Of a stretch of 64,000 nucleotides of DNA, positions 57,956 through 63,829 are shown piece after piece (positions within the stretch are counted from its first letter, which is position 1; each line of letters begins with the position of its first letter). The notes below the pieces were generated by a model. The model saw only the letters and a program-made list of their open reading frames with translations. It had not been told where the DNA came from and did not search any database. Source of the stretch: a virus; the IMG/VR virus record IMGVR_UViG_3300023184_000072, positions 22,305 through 86,304 of that record; one strand, given 5' to 3'. The translations under genes were made by a program, and so were the position numbers.

Positions 57956-58087
57956 ATGCAAAAAGAAATTAAAGCAGTAGGTATGCTTCACATTCCTGGA
58001 AAGAATGACAAGCAGTGGAAAGAATACTTGAAAGAAAATAAAAAGAAACAACAAGTAAAGAATAATCTATGGTATCATCTACCGTAG
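57956..58087 (+). CDS. Small basic ORF (43 aa)
   Basis: The frame starts MQKEIKAVGMLHIPGKNDKQ and ends LWYHLP with TAG. It is lysine-rich in the middle (KENKKKQQVKN). It is the first frame of the plus arm, just after the divergent region. Coding bias looks like that of its neighbours, but no family is recognised and the length leaves room for doubt. Confidence 0.45.
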   Translation: MQKEIKAVGMLHIPGKNDKQWKEYLKENKKKQQVKNNLWYHLP

Positions 58088-58170
58088 GTTATTCTTATCT
58101 ATCTATATTATACATATCATATAGGCTTACTCTGTCAATCCGAATAGTAATTAAATCCTTGATAAGGTAA

Positions 58171-58287
58171 GAGGTTGAATGATACCTCAAAGATTACAGA
58201 GGTCATAGGAGTGAGTCTTTCTTTCAAAACCAATGGACTGTAGGGTTCCATCCCAAAACCCTTTCAACAATCGGAGTGTAAGACTCA
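58171..58287 (+). ncRNA. Possible structured leader RNA upstream of the 133-aa gene
   Basis: Several nested stems can be drawn. GAGGT (58171-58175) pairs with ACCTC (58184-58188). TGAGTCTT (58212-58219) pairs with AAGACTCA (58280-58287). Inside it AGGGTT (58242-58247) pairs with AACCCT (58257-58262). The region has no long frame and ends 34 bases before the gene at 58322. It could be a 5' leader that controls stability or translation; no known riboswitch class was recognised. Confidence 0.35.
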
Positions 58288-58321
58288 ATATAAATTCATT
58301 TAATTAAAAACAGAAACAAAA

Positions 58322-58723
58322 ATGAAAAGTTTAAAAGTAACTCGTGGTGCTTTCTCTAAAGCAGGTAATCTAATGTTAATGGACAAAGCAAGAAAGGCTT
58401 ACTTCTGTCCAAAGAGTATTGTAACAGAAAATGGTTGGTCAAAAATTGAAGACGTAACATTTCCTCTTTACATCAATGTGAGTGAATTCACTTACAACAA
58501 TCTTGATGATAATGGTAATCCATTATTGAATGCTGACGGTACTAACAACACATTCACAAGAGAAGACGTGATAGACGTGTTCACAAGTGCTCAGGAATTG
58601 GCTGATGATTATGCTGATGATTTCTCATTAGAAATCTTAAAGAAACAAGCAGTGAAATCTACAGCAAGTAGTGCAGGATTAACAGAATCTAATGTTAATG
58701 CTTTATTAGAACTTGCAATCTAA
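58322..58723 (+). CDS. Hypothetical protein, first larger gene of the plus arm (133 aa)
   Basis: The sequence starts MKSLKVTRGAFSKAGNLMLM and has DVTFPLYINVSEFTYNNLDD and DVIDVFTSAQELADDYADDF. It ends SNVNALLELAI. It is acidic overall, soluble, without signal peptide or Cys motif beyond a single CPK. It has its own leader (58171-58287) and its own terminator (58734-58766), a sign of a separately controlled and perhaps strongly expressed transcript. I recognise no family. Confidence 0.7.
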   Translation: MKSLKVTRGAFSKAGNLMLMDKARKAYFCPKSIVTENGWSKIEDVTFPLYINVSEFTYNNLDDNGNPLLNADGTNNTFTREDVIDVFTSAQELADDYADDFSLEILKKQAVKSTASSAGLTESNVNALLELAI

Positions 58724-58733
58724 TACCTATAAT

Positions 58734-58766
58734 AAGCCTGTTCTTAATTGAGCAGGCTTTATTATT
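58734..58766 (+). terminator. Intrinsic terminator
   Basis: AAGCCTG (58734-58740) pairs with CAGGCTT (58753-58759), followed by TATTATTATAT. It closes the 133-residue gene. Confidence 0.75.
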
Positions 58767-58892
58767 ATATATAGGGTGGGATAAAAAATGAAATTAGGGG
58801 GTTTGGGTGATTAACTTTGCAAAACTTTCTTCCTTATATATATGTATAAAACTTTTTACGAGGGAGAAAAAAACTTTTTTAAAGCTAAATGC

Positions 58893-58919
58893 TTGATAAT
58901 CAACTATAATTTATTTTTG
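58893..58919 (+). promoter_or_regulatory. Candidate promoter upstream of the 62-aa gene
   Basis: TTG (58893-58895) is followed after 16 bases by TATTTTTG (58912-58919), a full match to TAnnTTTG. The spacing is slightly short. It lies about 110 bases before the ATG at 59029, within a 305-base gene-free stretch that otherwise shows only the terminator and low-complexity AT. Confidence 0.4.
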
Positions 58920-59028
58920 TAGAAGTTTTTCTTGAGTGTAAAAGAATAGCAGTGTGTACCTCTACACTATAATAAAGCATAAATAACAAAATAGAAGATC
59001 AACAAACTAACACATTATATATAGCATT

Positions 59029-59217
59029 ATGAAACAATTAACCTATGCAGAGATAGAACTATTACAATATGCATTGAAAGTATGTATGTTTGAGACTGGT
59101 AGTGAAAGTAAAGACTTATTATCATTAAAGAATAAACTTATTGCAATGAGAGCTCAATTAGAATATCCTCGTAGTAATATAGATCTTTCTCCTGAAGAGA
59201 TTAATAACTCTTTATAG
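59029..59217 (+). CDS. Hypothetical small helical protein (62 aa)
   Basis: MKQLTYAEIELLQYALKVCM is followed by a short charged region and LKNKLIAMRAQLEY. The protein is probably two helices forming a hairpin. It has its own terminator 10 bases after the stop. No family is recognised. Confidence 0.6.
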   Translation: MKQLTYAEIELLQYALKVCMFETGSESKDLLSLKNKLIAMRAQLEYPRSNIDLSPEEINNSL

Positions 59218-59226
59218 AATAATTAT

Positions 59227-59247
59227 GGGCTCTTCTTAGGGCCCTTT
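59227..59247 (+). terminator. Intrinsic terminator
   Basis: GGGCTC (59227-59232) pairs with GGGCCC (59239-59244), with one G-U pair, then TTTATAATA. It follows the 62-residue gene. Confidence 0.6.
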
Positions 59248-59642
59248 ATAATACAATTACTTGATGCACTAGATAGTAATGGTTGAATGTATGTGCAAAT
59301 GAGTATTCCTTGCTTATAACAAAAATTAGGAAAACAATCAACTACCAACAGATGATTGGTGTAGTTTAGAAGAGCGTTAAAGGAGATAACACATGCTATA
59401 GTTGATTTAATAAAAAACTCAATAACTTTCTAAGATGTTGAAGACACCAGTTTCTTTGATAAGAATTAACAGTTGATGAAGAGCAAGTACTCATCAAATT
59501 ACATGATATTAAGAATGTAGTGATACAAGGGCTAGAATACAAGCTTTCTTTAAATGAAATCCTCTACTATGTATCTTAATATGTGATGTAATATATATCA
59601 GAGTTTTAGGTGTAAAACACAAATCCTTTAATAACAAACATT
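59248..59642 (+). other. Gene-free stretch with possible RNA structure
   Basis: No frame of convincing length is present. A hairpin can be drawn near 59342-59367 (AACTAC pairing with GTAGTT, with CAA/TTG inside). Beyond that I see no known RNA family. The stretch may hold an untranslated leader for the lipoprotein-like gene or a small RNA. Confidence 0.3.
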
Positions 59643-59762
59643 ATGAAACATTTTAAAACTTATGCTCTTGTAGCATTATTATTTATTGCTCTTACATTAG
59701 AGAGCTGTGCATCCAAATGTGCAAGAAGTAGAAACTATTGGTCTAATCATAGATGTGTATAA
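59643..59762 (+). CDS. Small lipoprotein-like peptide (39 aa)
   Basis: A basic start (MKHFKTY) is followed by a hydrophobic stretch (ALVALLFIALT) and then LESC, a plausible lipobox with Cys near residue 22. After it come CASKCARSRNYWSNHRCV, with two more cysteines. If processed it would be an 18-residue lipopeptide on the cell envelope. Such tiny lipoproteins in early phage regions can act in surface exclusion, but this is inference. The stop is three bases before the next ATG. Confidence 0.5.
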   Translation: MKHFKTYALVALLFIALTLESCASKCARSRNYWSNHRCV

Positions 59763-59765
59763 ATC

Positions 59766-59957
59766 ATGAGAGCAGAAGAAATACAACAGAGATTACAAGA
59801 TATCAGAATGGAATTATATTCCTTAGATAGTCTTAGAGATGGTAACGATGATGTGAACATACACATTATTGAAGAAAGAATAACAGAGTTACAACAAGAG
59901 AAGTATAACCTTCAAGACCTCTTAGAGAGTTGTTTTGATCAAATGATTGGTTTATGA
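59766..59957 (+). CDS. Small coiled-coil protein (63 aa)
   Basis: Almost the whole protein can form one coiled coil (EIQQRLQDIRMELYSLDSLR, then ERITELQQEKYNLQDLLES). It overlaps the next gene by ATGA, so the two are translated together, and the partner is a membrane protein. No function is known. Confidence 0.6.
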   Translation: MRAEEIQQRLQDIRMELYSLDSLRDGNDDVNIHIIEERITELQQEKYNLQDLLESCFDQMIGL

Positions 59958-60127
59958 TAATATTATTATACATTTTTCTTTCCTACATGATAATGTTAGG
60001 AATGATATTAGAATCTTACCCACATAGTGATAATGTACCATATTATATGTGGTTTATGTGGCTATTGAGTCCATTTGTATTTCCTATCATTCTTGGTATG
60101 GAAATAGTTTCTAAAAACAAAAACTAA
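59954..60127 (+). CDS. Small membrane protein (57 aa)
   Basis: The frame starts MIILLYIFLSYMIMLGMILE and has a second hydrophobic segment (MWFMWLLSPFVFPIILGM), then a short basic tail (KNKN). Two membrane passes are likely. It overlaps the stop of the coiled-coil gene and precedes a third small gene with a C-terminal anchor, so the three may form one membrane-linked set. Confidence 0.6.
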   Translation: MIILLYIFLSYMIMLGMILESYPHSDNVPYYMWFMWLLSPFVFPIILGMEIVSKNKN

Positions 60128-60132
60128 ATAAC

Positions 60133-60372
60133 ATGAAAAAACAAGAAAAACCAATTGAAGAGACAATTAAATTGCTTACAGAACTTGTAGAAGGTCAACA
60201 AAGAGCATTAGACATGGCTAACAATCTACTTGATATGAAAAGTAAACTTGTAGAACTATGTGAAGAAGAAGTGGAGATATACAAACATAATAATGTAAAT
60301 CTTTATAAAACAGTTATATGTCTTTCTGTATTACTTGTTATTTCAGCTTTTCTTCATATTATTAGATTATGA
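60133..60372 (+). CDS. Coiled-coil protein with C-terminal membrane anchor (79 aa)
   Basis: A coiled coil (IEETIKLLTELVEGQQRALD, then LLDMKSKLVELCEEEVEIY) is followed by one hydrophobic segment (VICLSVLLVISAFLHII) ending RL. This is a tail-anchored layout. The stop overlaps the next ATG (ATGA). Function unknown; interaction with the neighbouring membrane protein is plausible. Confidence 0.6.
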   Translation: MKKQEKPIEETIKLLTELVEGQQRALDMANNLLDMKSKLVELCEEEVEIYKHNNVNLYKTVICLSVLLVISAFLHIIRL

Positions 60373-60524
60373 GACGTAGAATATACAAAGGAACATTAGT
60401 GGGTTCAACTAATTCTCTTAGAAAAATAAAAGCTAGGAGGTTAATAGTTGAAGTGTTATACAATTTCAGATATGGGATTGTAACAGAGAAGACAATTGAT
60501 GTTAGACAAAACATTGAACAATAA
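60369..60524 (+). CDS. Small basic protein (51 aa)
   Basis: The sequence starts MRRRIYKGTLVGSTNSLRKI and ends DVRQNIEQ. It is basic, with a mix of strand and helix that could bind nucleic acid. It is coupled to the preceding gene by ATGA and is the last gene before the hairpin that precedes the tmRNA. No family is recognised. Confidence 0.55.
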   Translation: MRRRIYKGTLVGSTNSLRKIKARRLIVEVLYNFRYGIVTEKTIDVRQNIEQ

Positions 60525-60550
60525 ATTTGGTTAATTTGTTTGTTTTATTT

Positions 60551-60587
60551 ATCCCTGTAGATTATATTTGCAGGGATATTTATTTAT
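60551..60587 (+). terminator. Hairpin just before the tmRNA
   Basis: ATCCCTG (60551-60557) pairs with CAGGGAT (60571-60577), followed by ATTTATTTAT. It probably ends the small-gene operon. Because TTAATTTG, close to a -7 box, lies upstream at 60529-60536, it could also be part of the tmRNA precursor leader. Confidence 0.5.
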
Positions 60588-60672
60588 GGGGGTGACTGGT
60601 TTTGACAGGTTACCAATAATTAATACAATCAGCCAGAGAGATAACTGTAAACTAAGGTGAATTTAATTAAAT

Positions 60673-60780
60673 GGCAAAAACAATTCTCGTGTTGTGTCTC
60701 TAGGAGATTACGCACAAATCGAAGCTAACATGAATACAGTATTCTCTTTATTAGGAGAAGAAGTCCTTGTAGCAGCCTAA
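60673..60780 (+). other. tmRNA tag reading frame (35 codons)
   Basis: From the GGC at 60673 an open frame runs to TAA at 60778-60780. It encodes GKNNSRVVSLGDYAQIE at the start, continues through a middle part, and ends LLGEEVLVAA. Bacteroidota tags usually start GENN or similar and end in ALAA, so the first codons and the C-terminal AA are consistent, while 35 residues is unusually long. A shorter tag starting at GGA 60754 (GEEVLVAA) cannot be excluded, because the resume codon depends on structure. Confidence 0.6.
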
Positions 60781-60890
60781 ATTGAATAAGATTTCTCTAT
60801 TAGATTAAATAGAGTGGTGGAAACGTTGAGCTGAGCTTGACCCTATAAGCTGTATAAATTGTATTAACGAAAGTAGTTTGGACGTGGGTT

Positions 60891-61586
60891 TGGAAATTGG
60901 ACCCATTACATAGGAATATGTAATTAAAAATTGCTTGAATTGCTGGAACGCTAAGTCAGAAATGATATGCCAATCAGCAGCCAAGCTCACTAGAAGAAGT
61001 GAGAAGGTTCAGAGACTAGGGACACTAAGGTGAGCCCACAGTAAGCAACATCTAGAACAGATGATGATATAGTCCGATCCCTACAGAAATGTAGGAAGAA
61101 AGAATAGTCTTTCATAGGCTAACTTTCTTATAGCTTGTTTATTTGTGTATTTACCATTTCTAACGGTAACTACATCATGGTACTTCAAGACTGTGTTTAT
61201 ACGATGTAACTTTTTAGGATGGTGAGAATCTATAAGTCTACAAAATTTTAAACACTCTTGATTGCTATTACATGTTAAAGAATAACCTGTAGCATGGTTT
61301 TCTTTTCTAGAAGCTTTTGTTGATAGATGTAATTTTATATTATGTTCTTCTAACATATATTTTTGAATCTCTTCAAGGATATTAATGTATGTGTTAGTAA
61401 AATCTAATCTAATTGTTTTATACAATTCGTTTTTAGATTTCTTACATAGTGTAATTGAACCATCAGCATCAAAGAAGCCTGAAATGTATTGTAGTGTCAT
61501 GATAAATATGTTTTTAGATATGGTGTAAATCTACAACATGTCCTAGACATATGCAAGTAAAGTGACAACAAGTTATTAACAAAATG
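60891..61586 (+). mobile_element. Group I intron in the tmRNA T-loop (696 nt)
   Basis: Core helices can be drawn. P1: exon TGGGTT (60885-60890) with GACCCA (60900-60905), a U-G pair at the splice site. P2: TTACATA/TATGTAA with a GGAA loop (60906-60923). P3: TTGCTT (60931-60936) with AAGCAA (61043-61048). P4: TGCTG (60941-60945) with CAGCA (60975-60979). P6: CTCAC/GTGAG (60986-61003). P7: GACTA (61014-61018) with TAGTC (61070-61074). P8: CATCT/AGATG (61049-61063). P9: CCTACA-GAAA-TGTAGG (61080-61095). The 3' end is G61586, as required. The inserted endonuclease ORF lies after P9. Boundaries come from pairing plus restoration of the T-loop and agree with each other to the base. Confidence 0.92.
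61081..61500 (-). CDS. LAGLIDADG homing endonuclease inside the intron, antisense (139 aa)
   Basis: Residues 5-15 (YISGFFDADGS) match the LAGLIDADG motif, with acidic Asp11 and Asp13. Only one copy is present, so the enzyme should act as a homodimer. The remainder (LEEIQKYMLEEHNIKLHLST, then TNKQAIRKLAYERLFFLPTF) fits the alpha-beta fold and length of single-motif members. The gene is read from the strand opposite to the tmRNA and intron, and its stop codon lies in the P9 hairpin. Such enzymes cut intron-less alleles and spread the intron. The likely target is the tmRNA T-loop. Confidence 0.88.
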   Translation of the reverse strand: MTLQYISGFFDADGSITLCKKSKNELYKTIRLDFTNTYINILEEIQKYMLEEHNIKLHLSTKASRKENHATGYSLTCNSNQECLKFCRLIDSHHPKKLHRINTVLKYHDVVTVRNGKYTNKQAIRKLAYERLFFLPTFL

Positions 61587-61604
61587 CGACTCCCACCACC
61601 TCCA

Positions 61605-61773
61605 CTCATAATGCTGATTATCAATCAGTTAAAGAAAGCAGTTGCTTGATGTCAAATATGTACAGCAACAGACATTAGAGAAATTTGGCTTCTCATGAAT
61701 GTTAAGTCCTTTCCACACAGAGAAGGAGTTGAGTACTTTATGGTTTGGGTTTTACTAGTGCCAATCTCAACAT
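61605..61773 (+). other. Short gene-free stretch after the tmRNA
   Basis: These 169 bases between the tmRNA 3' end and the terminator show no convincing frame. They are presumably the 3' trailer of the tmRNA precursor, removed during maturation. I see no tRNA-like fold. Confidence 0.35.
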
Positions 61774-61803
61774 AAAGGCTATCAGAAATGGTAGCCTTTT
61801 TTA
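61774..61803 (+). terminator. Intrinsic terminator of the tmRNA unit
   Basis: AAAGGCTA (61774-61781) pairs with TAGCCTTT (61792-61799), followed by further T residues and ATTTT. It is the first strong terminator after the tmRNA. Confidence 0.8.
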
Positions 61804-61832
61804 TTTTGTATTAATCCTTAATAACAATAGAA

Positions 61833-61979
61833 ATGAAAACAATTGAATTACAACCAACTGAGTTTTATCAGTTCAGACAATTAGCATTTGCAATGTGTAT
61901 TGCATTTGCATGTACAATAGCACATGGTGTGTATATTGTAGAAGCCAATATAGACCAACTAGAAAAGTTGGGTTATTAA
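61833..61979 (+). CDS. Small membrane protein (48 aa)
   Basis: MKTIELQPTEFYQFRQLAFA is followed by a hydrophobic stretch (FAMCIAFACTIAHGVYIV) and a short tail, ANIDQLEKLGY. One membrane segment is likely. It stands alone between two terminators, so it is probably a monocistronic gene. No family is recognised. Confidence 0.55.
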   Translation: MKTIELQPTEFYQFRQLAFAMCIAFACTIAHGVYIVEANIDQLEKLGY

Positions 61980-61993
61980 GGAGGGGAATATAT

Positions 61994-62018
61994 GGGCTCT
62001 GTAACAAGAGCCCTTATT
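61994..62018 (+). terminator. Intrinsic terminator
   Basis: GGGCTCT (61994-62000) pairs perfectly with AGAGCCC (62007-62013), followed by TTATTCTTT. It ends the 48-residue gene. Confidence 0.75.
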
Positions 62019-62036
62019 CTTTAAATCAATAAAATT

Positions 62037-62216
62037 ATGAGTCTATTAAAAGAAACAAAGAGAGTGTTATTAAAGAAAGATACAGGTATTGTGTCTTTTG
62101 TAAACAATGAAGGCTCTTCAACACATGTATTGTATATTAATAAACCTAAAACAATCAAACAAAAAGATTTTGAAGAGATAATGCAATCATTAGAAATAAA
62201 ATTTAAAAAATCATGA
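62037..62216 (+). CDS. Hypothetical small protein (59 aa)
   Basis: The frame starts MSLLKETKRVLLKKDTGIVS and ends LEIKFKKS. It is basic at both ends and probably mixed alpha/beta. It overlaps the next start by ATGA and opens a chain of tightly packed small genes that runs to the window edge. No function is recognised. Confidence 0.6.
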   Translation: MSLLKETKRVLLKKDTGIVSFVNNEGSSTHVLYINKPKTIKQKDFEEIMQSLEIKFKKS

Positions 62217-62380
62217 GAAGATATTTATTATACTATTACACAGAAAAGAATGATGAATGTCATGATGTAGAGACAATCATTGAAGCAGACAACATTGAAG
62301 AAGCTATTAAGTTCTTTAAATCAAGAATTAGAATATATAAACGTATAACAACAATAACAGAATTGCCTTATGAAAAATAA
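62213..62380 (+). CDS. Hypothetical small protein (55 aa)
   Basis: MRRYLLYYYTEKNDECHDVE is followed by TIIEADNIEEAIKFFKSRIR and YKRITTITELPYEK. The beta-strand start and the ADNIEEAIKFFK helix give a small ferredoxin-like look. It is coupled to the preceding frame by ATGA and overlaps the next gene by 11 bases. Confidence 0.6.
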   Translation: MRRYLLYYYTEKNDECHDVETIIEADNIEEAIKFFKSRIRIYKRITTITELPYEK

Positions 62381-62759
62381 CATACACATATTACCAACAG
62401 ATAAACCAAGTAGGATTTACTTAATTAAATCAAACAACAGATTAGGTATTACTTCTGACAACCCAGAATTTACAGAGAACTTCGGTAGTGGAACTCAAAA
62501 CCAAAACATCTACATCACTTCTGATGAAGAAATTAAAGAAGGAGATTGGTTTTATTCTGTAAGAGAATTAATTGAAAAAGCAATAATTAATTATCCTAAA
62601 GGAGAAAATTTTGGTAAAATCATCCTAACAACAGACCAAGACTTAATTAAAGATGGTGTACAAGCTATTGATAATGAGTTTTTAGAATGGTTTGTTAAGA
62701 ATCCAAGTTGTGAGGAGATTGAGATTGAAAAATGGTTTGAACAATTTAAAAAAAAATAA
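62370..62759 (+). CDS. Conserved phage protein of unknown function (129 aa)
   Basis: The protein starts MKNNIHILPTDKPSRIYLIK and ends EIEIEKWFEQFKKK. The block NEFLEWFVKNPSCEEIE is one I remember from many Bacteroidota phage proteins of unknown role, and GDWFYSVRELIEKA may be part of the same domain. It overlaps the preceding gene by 11 bases. No catalytic residue pattern is seen. Confidence 0.65.
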   Translation: MKNNIHILPTDKPSRIYLIKSNNRLGITSDNPEFTENFGSGTQNQNIYITSDEEIKEGDWFYSVRELIEKAIINYPKGENFGKIILTTDQDLIKDGVQAIDNEFLEWFVKNPSCEEIEIEKWFEQFKKK

Positions 62760-62763
62760 GATT

Positions 62764-62958
62764 ATGACACTAAAAGAAAAGTTTGATTGGTATTTATCTG
62801 GTGGGGAGAATTGTCCAGAAGTGGAAGAATGTGCTAAAATAGCAGATGAATTTGCTATTGGATTTGCAGAGTGGTTAAATTTTAATTTTAAACTTGATTT
62901 TTCAGATAAAGCATTTGAAGAATTATTAATGGTTTATAAAAAAGAAAAAGAATTATGA
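62764..62958 (+). CDS. Hypothetical acidic protein (64 aa)
   Basis: I place the start at MTLKEKFDWYLSGGENCPEV (62764), because the longer frame from 62692 lies inside the previous gene and adds an atypical basic leader. The rest is helical (KIADEFAIGFAEWLNFNF). The stop overlaps the next ATG (ATGA). Function unknown. Confidence 0.6.
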   Translation: MTLKEKFDWYLSGGENCPEVEECAKIADEFAIGFAEWLNFNFKLDFSDKAFEELLMVYKKEKEL

Positions 62959-63329
62959 AAAAACTATTATTAGCACTATTGTTTAGTGCATCAATGTTCT
63001 CTCAAACAGAGACATTTGTTAAGAATTATACATCTTATATATCACAATCAAAAGGTGTATTACAACCATGGGTTGCTTTAAATCTTACAGTGGTGTTTAA
63101 TGCTAACAAAACCAGTGATATTATATTCTATTATTCAGATGGTAGAAAAAAAATATTAAAACAAATAGGTGATGTTAGAGAAGACAAAACTAAAGGTGAT
63201 GAGAAATATCAAATCATTAATGTAATTAATGAAGATGGAAAAGAAATGTCATTACAATTGTTTGATAATGATACAGCAATGAGACTTCTTATTGATGATG
63301 GATATTATATTGAATTTCATAACGATTAA
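62955..63329 (+). CDS. Secreted/periplasmic small protein (124 aa)
   Basis: A clear signal peptide opens the protein (MKKLLLALLFSASMFSQT), with likely cleavage after about residue 16. The mature part is beta-rich (LNLTVVFNANKTSDIIFYYS, DEKYQIINVINEDGKEMSLQ). Bacteroidota secreted proteins often start this way, with FSQ after the signal. A phage protein exported during infection could alter the envelope or exclude other phages; this is inference. Confidence 0.65.
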   Translation: MKKLLLALLFSASMFSQTETFVKNYTSYISQSKGVLQPWVALNLTVVFNANKTSDIIFYYSDGRKKILKQIGDVREDKTKGDEKYQIINVINEDGKEMSLQLFDNDTAMRLLIDDGYYIEFHND

Positions 63330-63330
63330 C

Positions 63331-63591
63331 ATGACAAAGAAAGAAAGAATCTTATATCACAAACTAGCAGCATTGAGTAATCTATTAATAATGGAACTAG
63401 ATGAGATGAAACCTACAGCAGAGATTGGTGCAAACATGCATCAGAAGGCTAAAGAGTTTATTATTGCATTAGAACCATTTATAGAAGCATCATTTGATAG
63501 TGAGCAAGTGAGAAGTGGAACATATTTAATAGATCTTTGCCACAAGGTAGATACAGTGATAAGAAAAAATTACGAACAAATAACAGATTAA
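63331..63591 (+). CDS. Hypothetical helical protein (86 aa)
   Basis: The start MTKKERILYHKLAALSNLLI (63331) is preferred over the longer frame from 63292, which lies within the secreted-protein gene. The protein is probably all helical. It follows the previous stop by one base and precedes the next ATG by two. No family is recognised. Confidence 0.6.
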   Translation: MTKKERILYHKLAALSNLLIMELDEMKPTAEIGANMHQKAKEFIIALEPFIEASFDSEQVRSGTYLIDLCHKVDTVIRKNYEQITD

Positions 63592-63593
63592 AG

Positions 63594-63827
63594 ATGAAAA
63601 TAGAAAACGGAAAATGGAGAGACCAATATGGTGATCCTGTAACAGTATTTAACTTCAATGAGTTAAAAGAAATAGGAGAAAAGGTGACAGCAGTGTATGG
63701 TGAAAACATCACTTACAATAGAATAGAACTTATATCTTCTATAAAAGATTTATCAGAGAGAGAAGAGAATGGTCTTGCTCAACTACTAACAAGTGATTAT
63801 AACATTTCTAAACTAGCAGGATATTAA
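63594..63827 (+). CDS. Hypothetical small protein (77 aa)
   Basis: The start MKIENGKWRDQYGDPVTVFN (63594) is chosen over an upstream frame at 63537 that lies inside the previous gene. It ends LLTSDYNISKLAGY. Charged and soluble, with no motif I can name. It is followed by the partial gene after two bases. Confidence 0.6.
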   Translation: MKIENGKWRDQYGDPVTVFNFNELKEIGEKVTAVYGENITYNRIELISSIKDLSEREENGLAQLLTSDYNISKLAGY

Positions 63828-63829
63828 TT

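Larger units (their letters stand above)
60588..61604 (+). ncRNA. ssrA: Phage-encoded tmRNA, interrupted by a group I intron
   Basis: The 5' end GGGGGTGACTGGTTTTGACA is the conserved start of tmRNA. The last bases CACCTCC (61597-61603) pair with GGGGGTG (60588-60594) as a 7-bp acceptor stem with one G-U pair. A604 is the discriminator and CCA is not encoded. The T-stem is GTGGG (60884-60888) with CCCAC (61592-61596). The T-loop TTCGACT exists only after removing 60891-61586. The spliced RNA is 321 nt. A hairpin (CTCTATT 60795-60801, AATAGAG 60808-60814) and AGCTT/AAGCT follow the tag, as expected for tmRNA 3' structures. The product would rescue stalled ribosomes together with host SmpB. The exons match family features well; activity is not shown by sequence. 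Confidence 0.92.

Noticed and set aside
58225-58265. Sequence resembling a tRNA T-arm (GGGTTCCATCCC)
   Set aside because: No matching acceptor or anticodon arm can be drawn around it; it fits better as a stem of the leader.
60805-60990. Minus-strand frame of 61 codons across the tmRNA/intron boundary
   Set aside because: It lies over the structured tmRNA 3' part and intron core and shows no protein-like pattern.
61081-61500. Free-standing homing endonuclease gene inserted next to the tmRNA
   Set aside because: The core helices P1-P9 and exact restoration of the T-loop show that it sits inside a group I intron.
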